64,000 bases of DNA from Sinotaia quadrata (taxonomy: Eukaryota; Mollusca; Gastropoda; Architaenioglossa; Viviparidae). Shown one piece after another: positions 36,876 through 45,610 of the stretch. Within the stretch, counting starts at the first letter, position 1. Each line of letters opens with the position of its first letter. The position numbers and the translations under genes are program-made. Below the pieces are notes generated by a model. That model saw nothing but the letters and a program-made list of their open reading frames with translations, did not search any database and was not told the DNA's origin. The stretch lies in NCBI GenBank assembly GCA_028829895.1, contig CM054183.1:75813571-75877570 (forward strand), in the 5' to 3' direction.

Positions 36876-37779
36876 ACTAACTTTGGTGAACGAAATCTAT
36901 AGAAAAGTGGAATTAGTTTCAATTTGCTGACGATTCATCACTCTACAGGGCACACTAAAAACAAAGACACCTATTCGAAAATCTACAAAACACCCTAAAA
37001 AATAACTTGGATAGACAAGTAGGGCCTAGATCTAGCAACTAACAAAACGACAGCCATTGACTTCTCTGTCCCCTCCCCCCAAAAAAATATTCCCCACACT
37101 TAAACTAAAACAAACCAACATACAATACTCAAAGACACATAAATTCCTAGGAATCACCTTTGATGAAAACATAAAATTTGGTGTGATGGAAACCTCAGAC
37201 TTACGTACCCTCGCTTGGCTCTGTCACTCCGATCCACCACAAGGTGGCGCGGCTGATTGCCGCAGTAGTACAGGTTCCGATAGTCCTTAGGAATGAAATC
37301 TGTGTCATGTATGACAAAGCAGTCGAAGTTTTCTACTTTCAAGGCTTCCTTGAATCCAATGTTAATGATAATACATTTGTTGAAATCGTACCATGGAACC
37401 TGAAAAGAGGTGGGGGGAGGGGGGAGTACAAGGAAAAAAGGATAAAATCCTCTTTATAATGGGAAAGAAGCAATAAAAAAAAAACTTTGAAGTCGACTCT
37501 AATCACCCCCCTCCCAAACAAAACAAACAGAGGCTGTGTGTGTGTGTGTGTGTGTGTGTGACACGTGCTTGAGTTTATACTCGTGAGTTCATCTGCATGC
37601 ATACAAATATGCGTTCTTGCTTGCATATGAGTATACACATGTGTGTATGTACATTTATGCATGCATACATACAAATGTGCATATGTATGCAAACAAACAT
37701 GCATCGTTCTTGTACATGTGTATACAAATGTGTGTGTTTACATATGTGCACATTTATTCATGCATGCTTACAAATATCA

Positions 37780-37838
<59 letters not shown>

Positions 37839-38339
37839 AAAGCACTAATTTTCTGTGGCCATGTATTTTTTACGTACGTTTTTTTCGTGGCAGATGCTGT
37901 TGGGGATCTCATAAATCCCTTAACACTGCCAACAAGAATGTCTAACTTAGTGTCAACCGGCTCTTGAACGCTCGTACATACTCGATTGGTTAAATCCTGA
38001 TGAAATACCCGTATAAAATACCGACAACATGTATATGTTGGAACGTGTCCAGAAGCAGTATCACAATGCTGTAATTAAAACAGTTGCTTCACTCACCTGT
38101 TCCACGACAAAAATCTGGAACTCCAAATTCTGAGCCATCATGAAAGGAATGAGATTTCGGAGAACCAGAAAGAGATTTCGCTCTCTGTCTCGGTAAGGAA
38201 AGAGAACCGCGGTCTTGGCTCGTGCTCGACAATGCTTTGGTTTGAACCGGCCGCCTGGCTCTAAATCTGGAAACATGCTACTCAGCTCTGGAAAGTCGAC
38301 CGGTGTGGTGTTAATCTGGACTTTGGTGACTGTAGATAA

Positions 38340-38401
<62 letters not shown>

Positions 38402-39415
38402 CTAATACTAGGTAAATAGATACACACATGATCAACACTGCAGGTAAATAGATAGATACACACAGTCAACGCTGCAGGTAAACAGACATATACGATCAAT
38501 ACCTCAGGTAAACAGACACACACAATCAATGCTGGAATGTTGCATCTTTCATTGTTAATCAACATCTTAAATATTTGTACAGTATTGGGCAATATTGTGA
38601 CAAAGTTAGTCCTTTCATTTCTTAACAAACATTTTATAGGATAGGGCCACATTGTGACAAAGTTAGTCCTTTCATTTCTTAACAAACATTTTATAGGATA
38701 GGGCCACATTGTGACAAAGTTAGTCCTTTCACTTTGTACAGCAACTCCCCCCCATCCCATCTTTTATCATCTACAACACAATGCAGAACATGTTCCTTGT
38801 GCAATGGAAGTATGTCCGACTTTCTCTCGCATTTAGGGGCATTATATCCGCTGTGTTTAAGTGAGGAACAGTGGATGATAGGGGATAGTGGAGGGACTTT
38901 CTAAAATTTCATTTCTAACATTACATTTAAAAAAAAAAAAAAAAAAAAAGGACTAGTGTATTAACGTATTAACACTTAGCAATGCTGTCCGTCACTGCTG
39001 TCCAGTATTCATTCAATTACTAAGACTATAGTAGAAAATTACTGTACATAGAAGCACTTTCCTATTTATACATAGAGGCACTTTCCTATTTATACATAGA
39101 GGCACTTTCCTATTTATACATAGAGGCACTTTCCTATTTATACATAGAGGCACTTTCCTATTTATACATAGCGGCACTTTCTTATGCACATACATTGAAA
39201 CACATGACTATGCATCATCAGTAGCTAAACCCTGAGCATAGTTATTCACATCTGAGCTGGAGGAAAAGCGATATTTTGACGTTTGGCTTTTCGTCACAGT
39301 ATTAGTATATGTAAAGGTCAGTTATTGTTCAATGTATATTTTAAAGATGCACTGCCTCTTGAGTCTAGTGTCGCTACAGTTCTATATTCCTAGATTTGAA
39401 AGATGTATTACCGCT

Positions 39416-39489
<74 letters not shown>

Positions 39490-40600
39490 CGCTAAAATTT
39501 ACAAACTTAGACTGATGTATAGATTCACTAAGAATTACAAACTTAGAATGATTTATTAAATAAAAATTATAGCTACAGAATTCAAAATTGCATGATTTAA
39601 TTAACAGTCCCTAAAGAACTACAAAACTAGCTTGACAGATTTAGTGGCTCGCCAAAAAAGAATTGCATGATTTAATTAACAGCCCCTAAAGAACTACAAA
39701 ACAAGCTTGACAGATTTAGTGGCTCGCCAAAAAAGAATTGCATGATTTAATTAACAGCCCCTAAAGAACTACAAAACAAGCTTGACAGATTTAGTGGCTC
39801 GCCAAAAAAGAATTGCATGATTTAATTAACAGCCCCTAAAGAACTACAAAACAAGCTTGACAGATTTAGTGGCTCGCCAAAAAAGAATTGCATGATTTAA
39901 TTAACAGCCCCTAAAGAACTACAAAACTAGCTTGACAGATTTAGTGGCTCGCCAAACAAAAGAACTGCATGATTAGTTTAGGAGTTCACTGAAATAAAAC
40001 GTTACAAAAACATCATGATATTTAGGAGTTCACTGAAATAAAACGTTACAAAAACATCATGATATTTAGGAGTTCACTGAAATAAAACGTTACAAAAACA
40101 TCATGATATTTAGGAGTTCACTGAAATAAAACGTTACAAAAACATCATGATATTTAGGAGTTCACTGAAATAAAACGTTACAAAAACATCATGATATTTA
40201 GGAGTTCACTGAAATAAAACGTTACAAAAACATCATGATATTTAGGGGTTCACGTAAAATAGAAAACAACAACAAAATATAATGACTGATTTTGGTGACT
40301 CACTAAAATAAAAATACTTACACAATTAGCATAATCTACGTAATCAATGAAATAAGAAGTAAAAAGTTACAAAATAATGGTTTGTGTTGACTCACTAAAA
40401 AATGAAGGTTTTATCGGACAGAGAGGAAGAAGTTCTTCGAAACTAGAATTGGTTGGTTTCTCATTCTCTTCTGTTAATTCTCGTTTTGTTGTGTGAACTG
40501 GAACGTTAGCAACGGAGTACACAAGGAAATACATCAACACTGACACCAAAAATACGGACACAATCAAGTTTAACGTTGTATCGAGTGCTCGACGACCCAT
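26413..40600 (-). CDS. Beta-1,4-galactosyltransferase-family enzyme, alternative last exons
   Basis: Six coding exons: 40396-40600, 38097-38329, 37209-37399, 35768-35890, 34790-34885, then 29842-30097 (6a) or 26413-26587 (6b). All phases fit, giving 367 aa (6a) or 340 aa (6b). The family transfers Gal, GalNAc or GlcNAc from UDP-sugar to GlcNAc on glycans in the Golgi. Seen: type II anchor (about 10-32), LPLCP, GGRFKPKHC, FPYRDR, DTD metal motif (178-180), RNLYYCGNQPRH, YFGGG (216-220), WGWGNEDDD (239-247), LEHE (272-275), DGLNTLKY or EGLNTLKY. Cys 61, 102, 173 and 192 match the two family disulfides. Tyr216 aligns with the donor gatekeeper Tyr289 of bovine B4GALT1, hinting at UDP-Gal. Odd: Ala271 where Met344 binds metal, Asn243 for a Gly, FNKC for FNRA. 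Donor specificity is therefore unproven. Confidence 0.9.
26620..27180. repeat. Degenerate ~35-45-bp repeat
   Basis: Words like AGCCAGACATCTAGCCATGG recur about 14 times with heavy decay. It lies between last exons 6a and 6b. 27181-27980 after it is AT-rich with loosely repeated GTGAACACTGAAAT words at 27660-27830 and no gene. Confidence 0.75.
27985..28320. repeat. ~44-60-bp minisatellite, 7 copies
   Basis: CACAGATCAATACATTTCGT and GATAAAGACAAGTTTATAAT alternate. 28321-28840 has scattered decayed copies (ATCAATACATGTC). Confidence 0.9.
28845..29185. repeat. About 22-bp minisatellite, ~15 copies
   Basis: GTATAATTTATCTCATGCTT with variable bases after CTCAT. Confidence 0.9.
29190..29841. other. 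AT-rich 3' flank of last exon 6a
   Basis: Very AT-rich unique DNA with several minus-strand AATAAA words (for example near 29264 and 29317) that could serve as poly(A) signals for exon 6a. No gene. Confidence 0.4.
29842..30097 (-). CDS. Galactosyltransferase alternative last exon 6a
   Basis: Acceptor TTTCCTTGCAG at 30098, one base completing Arg, then RALFDANTKRMHEDGLNTLK and a further 64 residues to a TGA at 29842. After the conserved VEP it carries a long Ala/Lys/Pro-rich tail (AIKAARLAMAAKVSEA, then SKPKSKKSF) not typical of the family. That tail would face the Golgi lumen. No donor is evident before the stop, so it is a true last exon. Confidence 0.85.
30440..30965 (+). mobile_element. 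Possible degenerate retrotransposon ORF1-like fragment
   Basis: Consecutive plus-strand frames broken by frameshifts and stops encode Asn/Lys/Thr/Gln-rich, non-repetitive peptides (for example ALGLVVQPQDLVKQSI). This composition fits a decayed non-LTR element ORF1 better than a host gene. The fragment lies in galactosyltransferase intron 5, antisense to the gene. No diagnostic domain is seen. Confidence 0.25.
31005..31535. repeat. 33-36-bp minisatellite, ~15 copies
   Basis: CTCCTTCACACCACCATGGA plus CCACCTGTACGT. C-rich on the plus strand, so several plus frames are open with His/Pro/Ser-rich translations. No codon bias supports coding. Confidence 0.95.
31787..31942. repeat. 37-bp tandem repeat, 4 copies
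   Basis: CCGCTATCCAGACCAGTGAC plus TTACAGTTGCCGGCTCA, nearly identical. 31943-32248 after it is unique with no supported gene. Confidence 0.95.
32249..32479. mobile_element. hAT-like MITE, 231 bp
   Basis: Begins CAGGGGTCGACAA and ends TTGTCGACCCCTG, a perfect 13-bp terminal inverted repeat of the CAGGGG type typical of hAT elements. Inside are hAT-like subterminal words (GGCACGCGGCAAGTTCC, TTTGGCACAGC). Too short for a transposase, so non-autonomous. I do not find a clear 8-bp target duplication (GACAACAT left, GTCTAGGT right). Confidence 0.6.
32490..32650. repeat. 72-bp duplication
   Basis: ATTCACATAATTAATGCACG begins at 32501 and 32573; both copies contain ATGACGTCAGA. Confidence 0.95.
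32885..33300. repeat. 57-bp minisatellite, ~7 copies
   Basis: TTTGTTACTTCTGCTGTCTA plus GGTTCTTCTTCCCTAATGAC; the left copies are more diverged. A 21-bp repeat (TTTCCTGACTTTGTTATAGG) follows at 33370-33500. Confidence 0.95.
33650..33930. repeat. 33-bp minisatellite, ~9 copies
   Basis: AACCATCACTCTTAGGTATA plus AATATGTTTAGTT. 33931-34515 is unique and AT-rich, with no gene. Confidence 0.95.
34519..34590. repeat. CA dinucleotide microsatellite
   Basis: About 34 CA units. Confidence 0.98.
34790..34885 (-). CDS. Galactosyltransferase exon 5
   Basis: 96 bp from acceptor TTGCCAG to donor AAAAG|GTAACC, too short to stand out as an open frame. After completing Arg251 it encodes FIAEGYTIQRYPIKIG then AYLALEHETQTKNMK. 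This matches the family block G-Y-x-I-x-R-P-x-x-x-x-R-Y-x-M-x-x-H. The His is kept, but the metal-binding Met position is Ala and the RP is RY. Vertebrate B4GALT1 exon 5 is 105 bp, so this one is three codons shorter. Confidence 0.85.
35160..35255. repeat. CAT/CAC trinucleotide-rich run
   Basis: Imperfect CAC/CAT/CGT triplets give false poly-His or poly-Ser frames on the plus strand. Confidence 0.9.
35290..35660. repeat. ~33-bp degenerate minisatellite, ~10 copies
   Basis: GTAATAATGTCATTCAGTGT and AAATAAATGTTCT words recur. Confidence 0.85.
35768..35890 (-). CDS. Galactosyltransferase exon 4 (123 bp)
   Basis: Acceptor TGTCTCTGCACAG, donor ATGAG|GTAATA. Encodes LGYYRYFGGGILVSRDQWE then SINGCSNMYWGWGNEDDDMY. 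It carries the YFGG donor-site block and the WGWGxEDDD catalytic block. Same length as vertebrate B4GALT1 exon 4. The usual NGFPN is NGCSN and the second Gly of WGWGG is Asn, both unusual. Confidence 0.92.
36020..36250. repeat. 52-bp tandem repeat, ~4.5 copies
   Basis: CACGCATCACAGTACTTGTA plus CATATAACATGTAATACCGG. A ~90-bp duplication (TACTGGTCTGCAATTAACGG) follows at 36375-36510. Confidence 0.95.
36877..37185 (+). mobile_element. Non-LTR retrotransposon reverse transcriptase fragment
   Basis: Plus-strand frames, broken by frameshifts, encode VNEIYRKVELVS, then FADDSSLYRAH at 36923-36955 (the FADD catalytic box of reverse transcriptases), a decayed stretch, TKTTAIDFS, and KTHKFLGITFDENIKF at about 37132-37180. 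The order and spacing match the palm-to-thumb part of jockey/CR1-like elements (the FLGI box follows FADD by about 70 residues). It lies antisense inside galactosyltransferase intron 3 and ends about 25 bp from exon 3. Confidence 0.75.
37209..37399 (-). CDS. Galactosyltransferase exon 3 (191 bp)
   Basis: Acceptor CCTCTTTTCAG, donor GAGG|GTACGT. The alternative donor GTAAGT three bases on breaks the frame with exon 4, so the first is chosen. Encodes VPWYDFNKCIIINIGFKEAL, then CFVIHDTDFIPKDYRNLYYC and GNQPRHLVV. It holds the metal-binding DTD (DVD in vertebrates) and two disulfide Cys. Same length as vertebrate B4GALT1 exon 3. Confidence 0.95.
37530..37840. repeat. GT microsatellites with ATGCATAC-rich spacer
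   Basis: GT runs at about 37533-37561 and 37783-37838 flank a stretch rich in CATGCATACA and CATGTGTATAC words. Confidence 0.95.
38097..38329 (-). CDS. Galactosyltransferase exon 2 (233 bp)
   Basis: Acceptor TTATCTACAG, donor ACAG|GTGAGT. Starts with two bases completing Ile69. Encodes the PGGRFKPKHC block, AVLFPYRDRERNLFLVLRNL and FQIFVVEQ. FPYRDRERNL corresponds to the family's PFRNRxxHL nucleotide-binding strand, with Asn in place of His. A 60-bp CA run (38341-38400) lies right at the acceptor side. Confidence 0.93.
38341..38400. repeat. CA microsatellite next to exon 2 acceptor
   Basis: About 30 CA units (GT on the gene strand) end 11 bp from the exon. Length changes here could affect splicing; that is inference. 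Confidence 0.98.
38590..38735. repeat. 57-bp tandem repeat, 2.5 copies
   Basis: ACAAAGTTAGTCCTTTCATT plus AACAAACATTTTATAGGATA. A poly(A) run (about 20 A) lies at 38930-38949. Confidence 0.95.
39045..39185. repeat. 24-bp minisatellite, 6 copies
   Basis: GGCACTTTCCTATTTATACA plus TAGA; nearly identical. Not counted as coding despite the open minus frame. Confidence 0.95.
39417..39487. repeat. GA microsatellite
   Basis: About 35 GA units. Confidence 0.98.
39590..39965. repeat. 75-bp minisatellite, 5 copies
   Basis: Nearly identical units beginning GAATTGCATGATTTAATTAA and containing GTGGCTCGCCAAAAAAG. Internal identity shows recent spread. Confidence 0.97.
39975..40255. repeat. 44-bp minisatellite, 6 copies
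   Basis: GAGTTCACTGAAATAAAACG plus TTACAAAAACATCATGATA; copies almost perfect. It lies about 140 bp from the donor of galactosyltransferase exon 1. Confidence 0.97.
40396..40600 (-). CDS. Galactosyltransferase exon 1 (start, membrane anchor)
   Basis: The ATG at 40600 has a good context (CTCCATGG). The exon encodes MGRRALDTT, a hydrophobic anchor (about residues 10-32), a short stem with NSS, and LPLCPIKPSFF. It ends at donor TTTTTA|GTGAGT with one base, which exon 2 completes. The LPxCP block with the first disulfide Cys is a family hallmark, which confirms the start exon. Transcript continues upstream to an acceptor TTTATTTTCAG at 40691, so 40601-40690 is 5' UTR and at least one non-coding first exon lies further right. 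Confidence 0.9.
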
Positions 40601-40690
40601 GGAGTACTTTGTTTATTTTTAAGTTGTTGAAAGTAATCCTGCACTTCCACTGCAATTGCTCTTCTGTGGATCGGCGTCACTGGCCCGGAA
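40601..40690 (-). other. 5' UTR part of galactosyltransferase exon 1
   Basis: Between acceptor TTTATTTTCAG and the ATG, 90 bases, GC-richer than its flanks. Implies an upstream leader exon, not located; splice donors at 45.3-45.6 kb are candidates. Confidence 0.55.
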
Positions 40691-41136
40691 CTGAAAATAA
40701 ATGAGCAAATAAAACAATGTATTCTCCCTCACTCTTTACTTCTTTTTCTCTTCCTTTCTCTCTTTCCTTCTGTCACAGGAAACGAGGAACAGAAATTATA
40801 TTTTATTTCATTTTAAAAAACCGCTAACAAAACTAGTTGAAGTAACCCGAGTTTTGTTATTTTTCATATGTATCATGTGAAACTTCCAGTAACGGTCACC
40901 TAAGATCTCTTTAGTAGACAGACGTTCGTGACACAGTGTGTATTATTATATCATATTGAATATATATATTAGTTTGTGAAGGATATGTATATTGAACAAT
41001 TGGGACAATTACGCATGACTGGTCACATGTTGTTTACGAGAGAAAAGGCCAGTGCGCATTAGAAATGACCACAGAAAAACGTGCGGCACGGTCAGAACTA
41101 AATACCCGATGGCAAAATCGAGTCACAAGGCATAGC

Positions 41137-41175
41137 TTCTGGAAGTTTCTGGAAACCTTCAGTGAAGCTATATAA
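41137..41175 (+). promoter_or_regulatory. Heat-shock element array plus TATA box
   Basis: TTC-GAA-TTC-GAA pentamers at exact 5-bp spacing (41137-41154), then TTC at 41158 and GAA at 41164 with one extra base each, form a strong HSF binding array. TATATAA follows at 41169-41175. The usual order is HSE then TATA, so transcription would go right on the plus strand from about 41200. The HSE-TATA gap (2 bp) is shorter than in typical HSP70 promoters. No heat-shock protein frame follows in the window. Confidence 0.65.
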
Positions 41176-41199
41176 GAGGCAAAAGGAAGATTTTACTCT

Positions 41200-41890
41200 C
41201 AATGTTGAAAACGTCGATTCGTCTGAAGCCAGTCTAACTTCACGTATGAATTATCTCATGTACAGAGATTTCATAAAGGAAAACTGCAAAAATCTCTTTC
41301 CATCCGTTTTCCATCCGTCTGATGCCAAAAATTGAGTAACGAGGCAAAATTACTTCAGTATAATTTTTGGCAAAGTGGGGAGTTCACTGTCAAGAAAAAC
41401 CGATGTATGCGACGCTGGTTGTATGCAGTTAACGACACGAGGGACCAATCATTTTCTCCCCCCTGTCCGAGTTTGTTTGGCAGTCTATACAGCAGTTGAG
41501 AGGCTAGCACCGAGATAGTCTAACAGATATCCGGATTTCTACACTCAATAGGATGCGACGACACATCCCACTGGACGACTTCATCTGATAATGCTAAACG
41601 TCGTTGGGGTGTCCGTTTCCATGACAACCAAGGAACAACGACAATTATCGAGGCTGACAACAGTCAGCTAAATATCAGATTTCTCCGCAGTGATAATCTG
41701 AAAGTGGTGCCTAGATTCTGCAGAATCTTCATCTGTAATGCGACGGCGTCGTGTCTTCGCTTTGAAGTGCCCCTTATAAGTGACGTGTGAGATTACGTCA
41801 TCTCCTTGGAACTCTGACATTAATAGTGAGTAATAATTAGCATGGCTAACGCGCACATACTTAAGTCTAGGACTCTAAGAATATGAACAC
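41200..41890 (+). other. Unique, GC-richer region after heat-shock promoter
   Basis: A donor-like CAC|GTATGA at about 41243 could end a leader exon. From about 41525 to 41790 a plus-strand frame without ATG is open for about 85 codons (includes KRRWGVRFHDNQGTTTIIEA), preceded by a weak acceptor CTAACAG. The minus strand is also open over the same stretch (41668-41856), so coding direction is unclear. Not recognised. Confidence 0.3.
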
Positions 41891-42815
41891 TATTATATCA
41901 TTTGTGAAATACGAACTTTAATGTTAAAATTAATGCTTATTTTATATGTGAACTATTGTTAAAGCGGCCCCATTTGCCGCATAAGAATTGTGTAATTAAA
42001 CTTTATTTTATATTTTGAATTTCATCATTTTCATCCCCCTTATTTCCCACAGAGTGTATGACATTGGAAAGTTGAATGTATGATTAATCACTGTGCGAAA
42101 GAGTAGTGTCCCTTTTAAATCAGGAAATAAATAACCTGATTTAACCATTTTTCAACTCTCTTGTTATTCATAGTTTTTGAGAGGGACGAAAGAATTTGTA
42201 TTAGTATTGTTTTGTATCGTTCGTCTGTTCGTCCATTTATTCACATTCATGATACTCACTCACAACACACACCGCCAATAAAACGTTCCTTGGCATGACA
42301 TAATAAAACTGGGCCCCACCCAAACATCAATGGTGTATGTCATGTGTGTCTATGTAACAACGTGACACGACGTAGTACTGGCATATGTCACACGGGCTTT
42401 ACGAGGAGGTGCACCGGAGCAGGCCAAAAATAGACTTCACCCCTTGCATCTCTAACTTCAGTTCTCACCCGGCTTGTAACGAGCCTCGTAATTCGTGACA
42501 CCTTCTCTCCTTTCTCTCTTTCTCTCCTTCTCTTTCTTTCTCTCTCCTCTCTCTCTCTCACTCTTCTTTATACACTCTTACACCCATTCCTTCTGTCCTT
42601 CTCCCTCTCTTTCTGTCCTCCCCTCCTTTCTCTCTGATAATGATAGAATCACAACGTCATAGAATTTCAAACAGATTATGACTTCAAATAGCAAAGTTAT
42701 GAATATATTTTATCTTCAAATAGCAAAGTTATTAATATATTGTATTTTCAGGACAGCTAAGGTCGGACAAGTGTACTAAAATACCATTTTTGTTTCCAGA
42801 AAAGACTATTCACAG
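41891..42815. other. Unique spacer with pyrimidine run
   Basis: A CT-rich run lies at about 42505-42635. No gene seen. Either intron 0 of the galactosyltransferase or intergenic. Confidence 0.4.
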
Positions 42816-42819
42816 TAAC

Positions 42820-43860
42820 TTCACTCTCACTTGAGACCTTAGAAAGAACTGATTACCCGAAAACATTAGTCATTGAGACCTTGGAAACAATTGATCACTT
42901 GAGACGTGAACACTTGAAAATTAGTCACTTGAAAATTTTCTTTTAGGCACTGAGACATGAAAACAATTATCACGAGAAGTGAGAACATTAGTCTCTTGAG
43001 TCGTGAGAACATTTTGTCATTCGAGATGTGAAATCATTAGTTACTTGAAACTTGAGAACATTAATCACTTGAGACCTTGAAAGCGTCTTCTTAGTCAATG
43101 AGATATGAAAACATTACGATACGTGAGAATATTAATGACTTGAGATGTCAAAACATTTCTTTTTGTCATTGAGACATGAAAACAATTATCACGAGACGTG
43201 AAAACATTAGTCACTTGAGACGTGAGAAAATAAATATTTGAGACCTTGAAAGCATTAGTTACTAGAGACTTTGACAAGATTAGTCACTTGAGACCTTGAC
43301 ACCGTTAGTCATTTGAAAGCATTTTTTTTAGTCACTTGATATATAAAAAAAAACATTAGTCACTTGAAACCTAGAAAACATTAATTTAATACGTAAAAAC
43401 ATTAGTAACTTGAGGCTTAAAAAATTATCACTTAAAACGTGAATCTGTAATCGCTTGAGGCATTGAAATTATGTCACTTAAGCCCTGGAAGCATTAGTCA
43501 CTTGAGACCTTGAAAACATTTCTTCTTGTCATTGAGACACGAAAACAATAGTCACGAGACGTAAAAACATTAATCACTTGAGACGTGAAAACATTAGTCA
43601 CTTGAGACGTGAAAACATTAATCACTTGAGATGCGAAAATATTAGTCACTTGAGCCTTAAAAACATTAATCACTTGAGACGTGAAAATATTAGTTACTTG
43701 AGCCTTAAAAACATTAATCACTTGAGACGTGAAAATATTAGTCACTTGAGCCTTAAAAACATTAATCACTTGAGACGTGAAAATATTAGTCACTTGAGCC
43801 TTAAAAACATTAATCACTTGAGACGTGAAAATATTAGTCACTTGAGCCTTAAAAACACAA
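42820..43860. repeat. 24/48-bp minisatellite, about 1 kb
   Basis: Basic words ATTAGTCACTTGAGACGTGA recur every 22-26 bp. At 43600-43850 a regular 48-bp higher-order unit (AAAATATTAGTCACTTGAGC plus CTTAAAAACATTAATCACTT) has spread about five times. Confidence 0.95.
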
Positions 43861-44039
43861 CGAGTTTTGAATTAATCAGAGTATCACAAAAACAGTTTAC
43901 TGTGATTTGATCTAAGTAATCTTTCCAAAGCAAACTTTAAAAATTATATCCATCGTGTACATATTACTAGCATTTGTAGCACTTCGCCATTTTGGGTGTT
44001 AATTCTCCGAAAGTATTTTTGGGGGCATTGATAGAACTA

Positions 44040-44935
44040 TGTTTTCTTTGCTAACTCCTTGAGATAACCAAACATAGCTAGCTCTTTCAGATAATCAAAC
44101 ATAGGCAACTCCTTCAGGTAATCAAACAGCCAAAACCTTGAGATAACCAAACATGGTCAAACTACTGAAATAACCAAATATGGACTAACAATTTAGATAA
44201 CCAAACTTAGTCATCTCCTTAGAGATACCCCAACGTAGTCAAGTCCTTCCGAAAACCATACAGCCAAAATCCTTGAGAAAACCGTACGGCTAAGCATCTA
44301 AGATAACTATACAGCTAAATCCTTGAGATAACAATACAGATAAGCCTTTAAGATAACAATACAGATAAACCTTTAAAATGACAATACAGATAAGCCTTTA
44401 AGATGACAGTACAGATAAGCCTTTAAGATGACAGTACAGATAAGCCTTTAAGATGACAGTACAGATAAGCCTTTAAGATGACAATACAGATAAGCTTTTA
44501 AGATGACGGAACATGATAAGCCTTTAAGATGACAATACAGATAAGCCTTTAAGATGACAATACAGATAAGCCTTTAAGATGACAATACAGATAAGCCTTT
44601 AAGATGACAGTACAGATAAAAGATGACAATACAGATAAACCTTTAAGATGACAATACAGATAAACCTTTCAGATACCCATACTGATAAGCCTTTGAGATA
44701 ACTATACAGCTACACCCTTGAGATAACCATACAGCCATACCCTTGAGATAACCTTACAGCTAAACCCTTCAGATAACAATACAGATAAGCCTTTGAGATA
44801 TTCATTCAGTTAAACGCTTGAAATAACAATACAGCTAAACCTTAGAGATTACAATACAGATAAACCTTTGAGAAAACAATACAGCTAAACTTTTGAGATA
44901 ACCATACAGCTAAACCCTTGAGATAAAAATACGGT
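44040..44935. repeat. 25-bp minisatellite, ~30 copies
   Basis: GATAAGCCTTTAAGATGACA plus ATACA in the centre (44330-44660), grading outward into decayed AACCAAACATAG and AACCATACAGCTAAACC forms. This centre-young, edge-old layout fits expansion in the middle. Confidence 0.95.
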
Positions 44936-45104
44936 TAAGCATCTGAGACAAGAATATCACTATCTCTTCATAGTTTATTTTAACTGTACATGTAATAATC
45001 GACTTATTTTTATGTTTTTTTTAAAAAATACATTTGTTTCATATATATATATAATATGTGTATGTGTGTGATTATAAAGAGTGTACTTATTTGAATGTAT
45101 ACAA

Positions 45105-45107
<3 letters not shown>

Positions 45108-45163
<56 letters not shown>
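45108..45163. repeat. GT microsatellite
   Basis: About 27 GT units, preceded by a TA run at about 45042-45053. Confidence 0.98.
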
Positions 45164-45165
<2 letters not shown>

Positions 45166-45319
45166 ATAGAGAGACTAGTTTTTGACATATAAGAACATAA
45201 TGGTAACTGTAATGTGTAGGCATACCATATAACTCAAACGATATATCATGGGTATCATAAGTTATGTCCAATTAGAAATTAAATTTGAGACACATAATAA
45301 AATATTGCAAAAGAGCTCG

Positions 45320-45610
45320 GAAGAACAGAAAACTTACCGGACAGTTCAGATTGTATAGACAATCTGTTGTTAATATATTACACACTGGATACTCCACGTC
45401 ACAGAGAAATAGTTCTTCATTGCTAGCAAGAAAACTTACCGGATTATCTAGACAGTCTTTTGTTAATGTTATTTATCCACTGACTACAACAAATCAAATA
45501 CAAATACTTCTCAAATTTATGTCATTGGTAAAAGAAGTCAAAAAACCTACCGGTGTGTTCTGGGTGTCTATGATTGCACGAAGACCGAGATATTTCTGTG
45601 GGCTTAATTA
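45320..45610 (-). other. Three related splice-donor segments
   Basis: On the minus strand three segments end CCG|GTAGGT (near 45552), CCG|GTAAGT (near 45437) and CCG|GTAAGT (near 45335). The last two share ATTAACAA, GTCTA and the GTAAGTTTTCT intron start, so they are duplicates. Frames carry stops, so they may be leader exons, possibly of the galactosyltransferase, which needs one. Confidence 0.3.
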
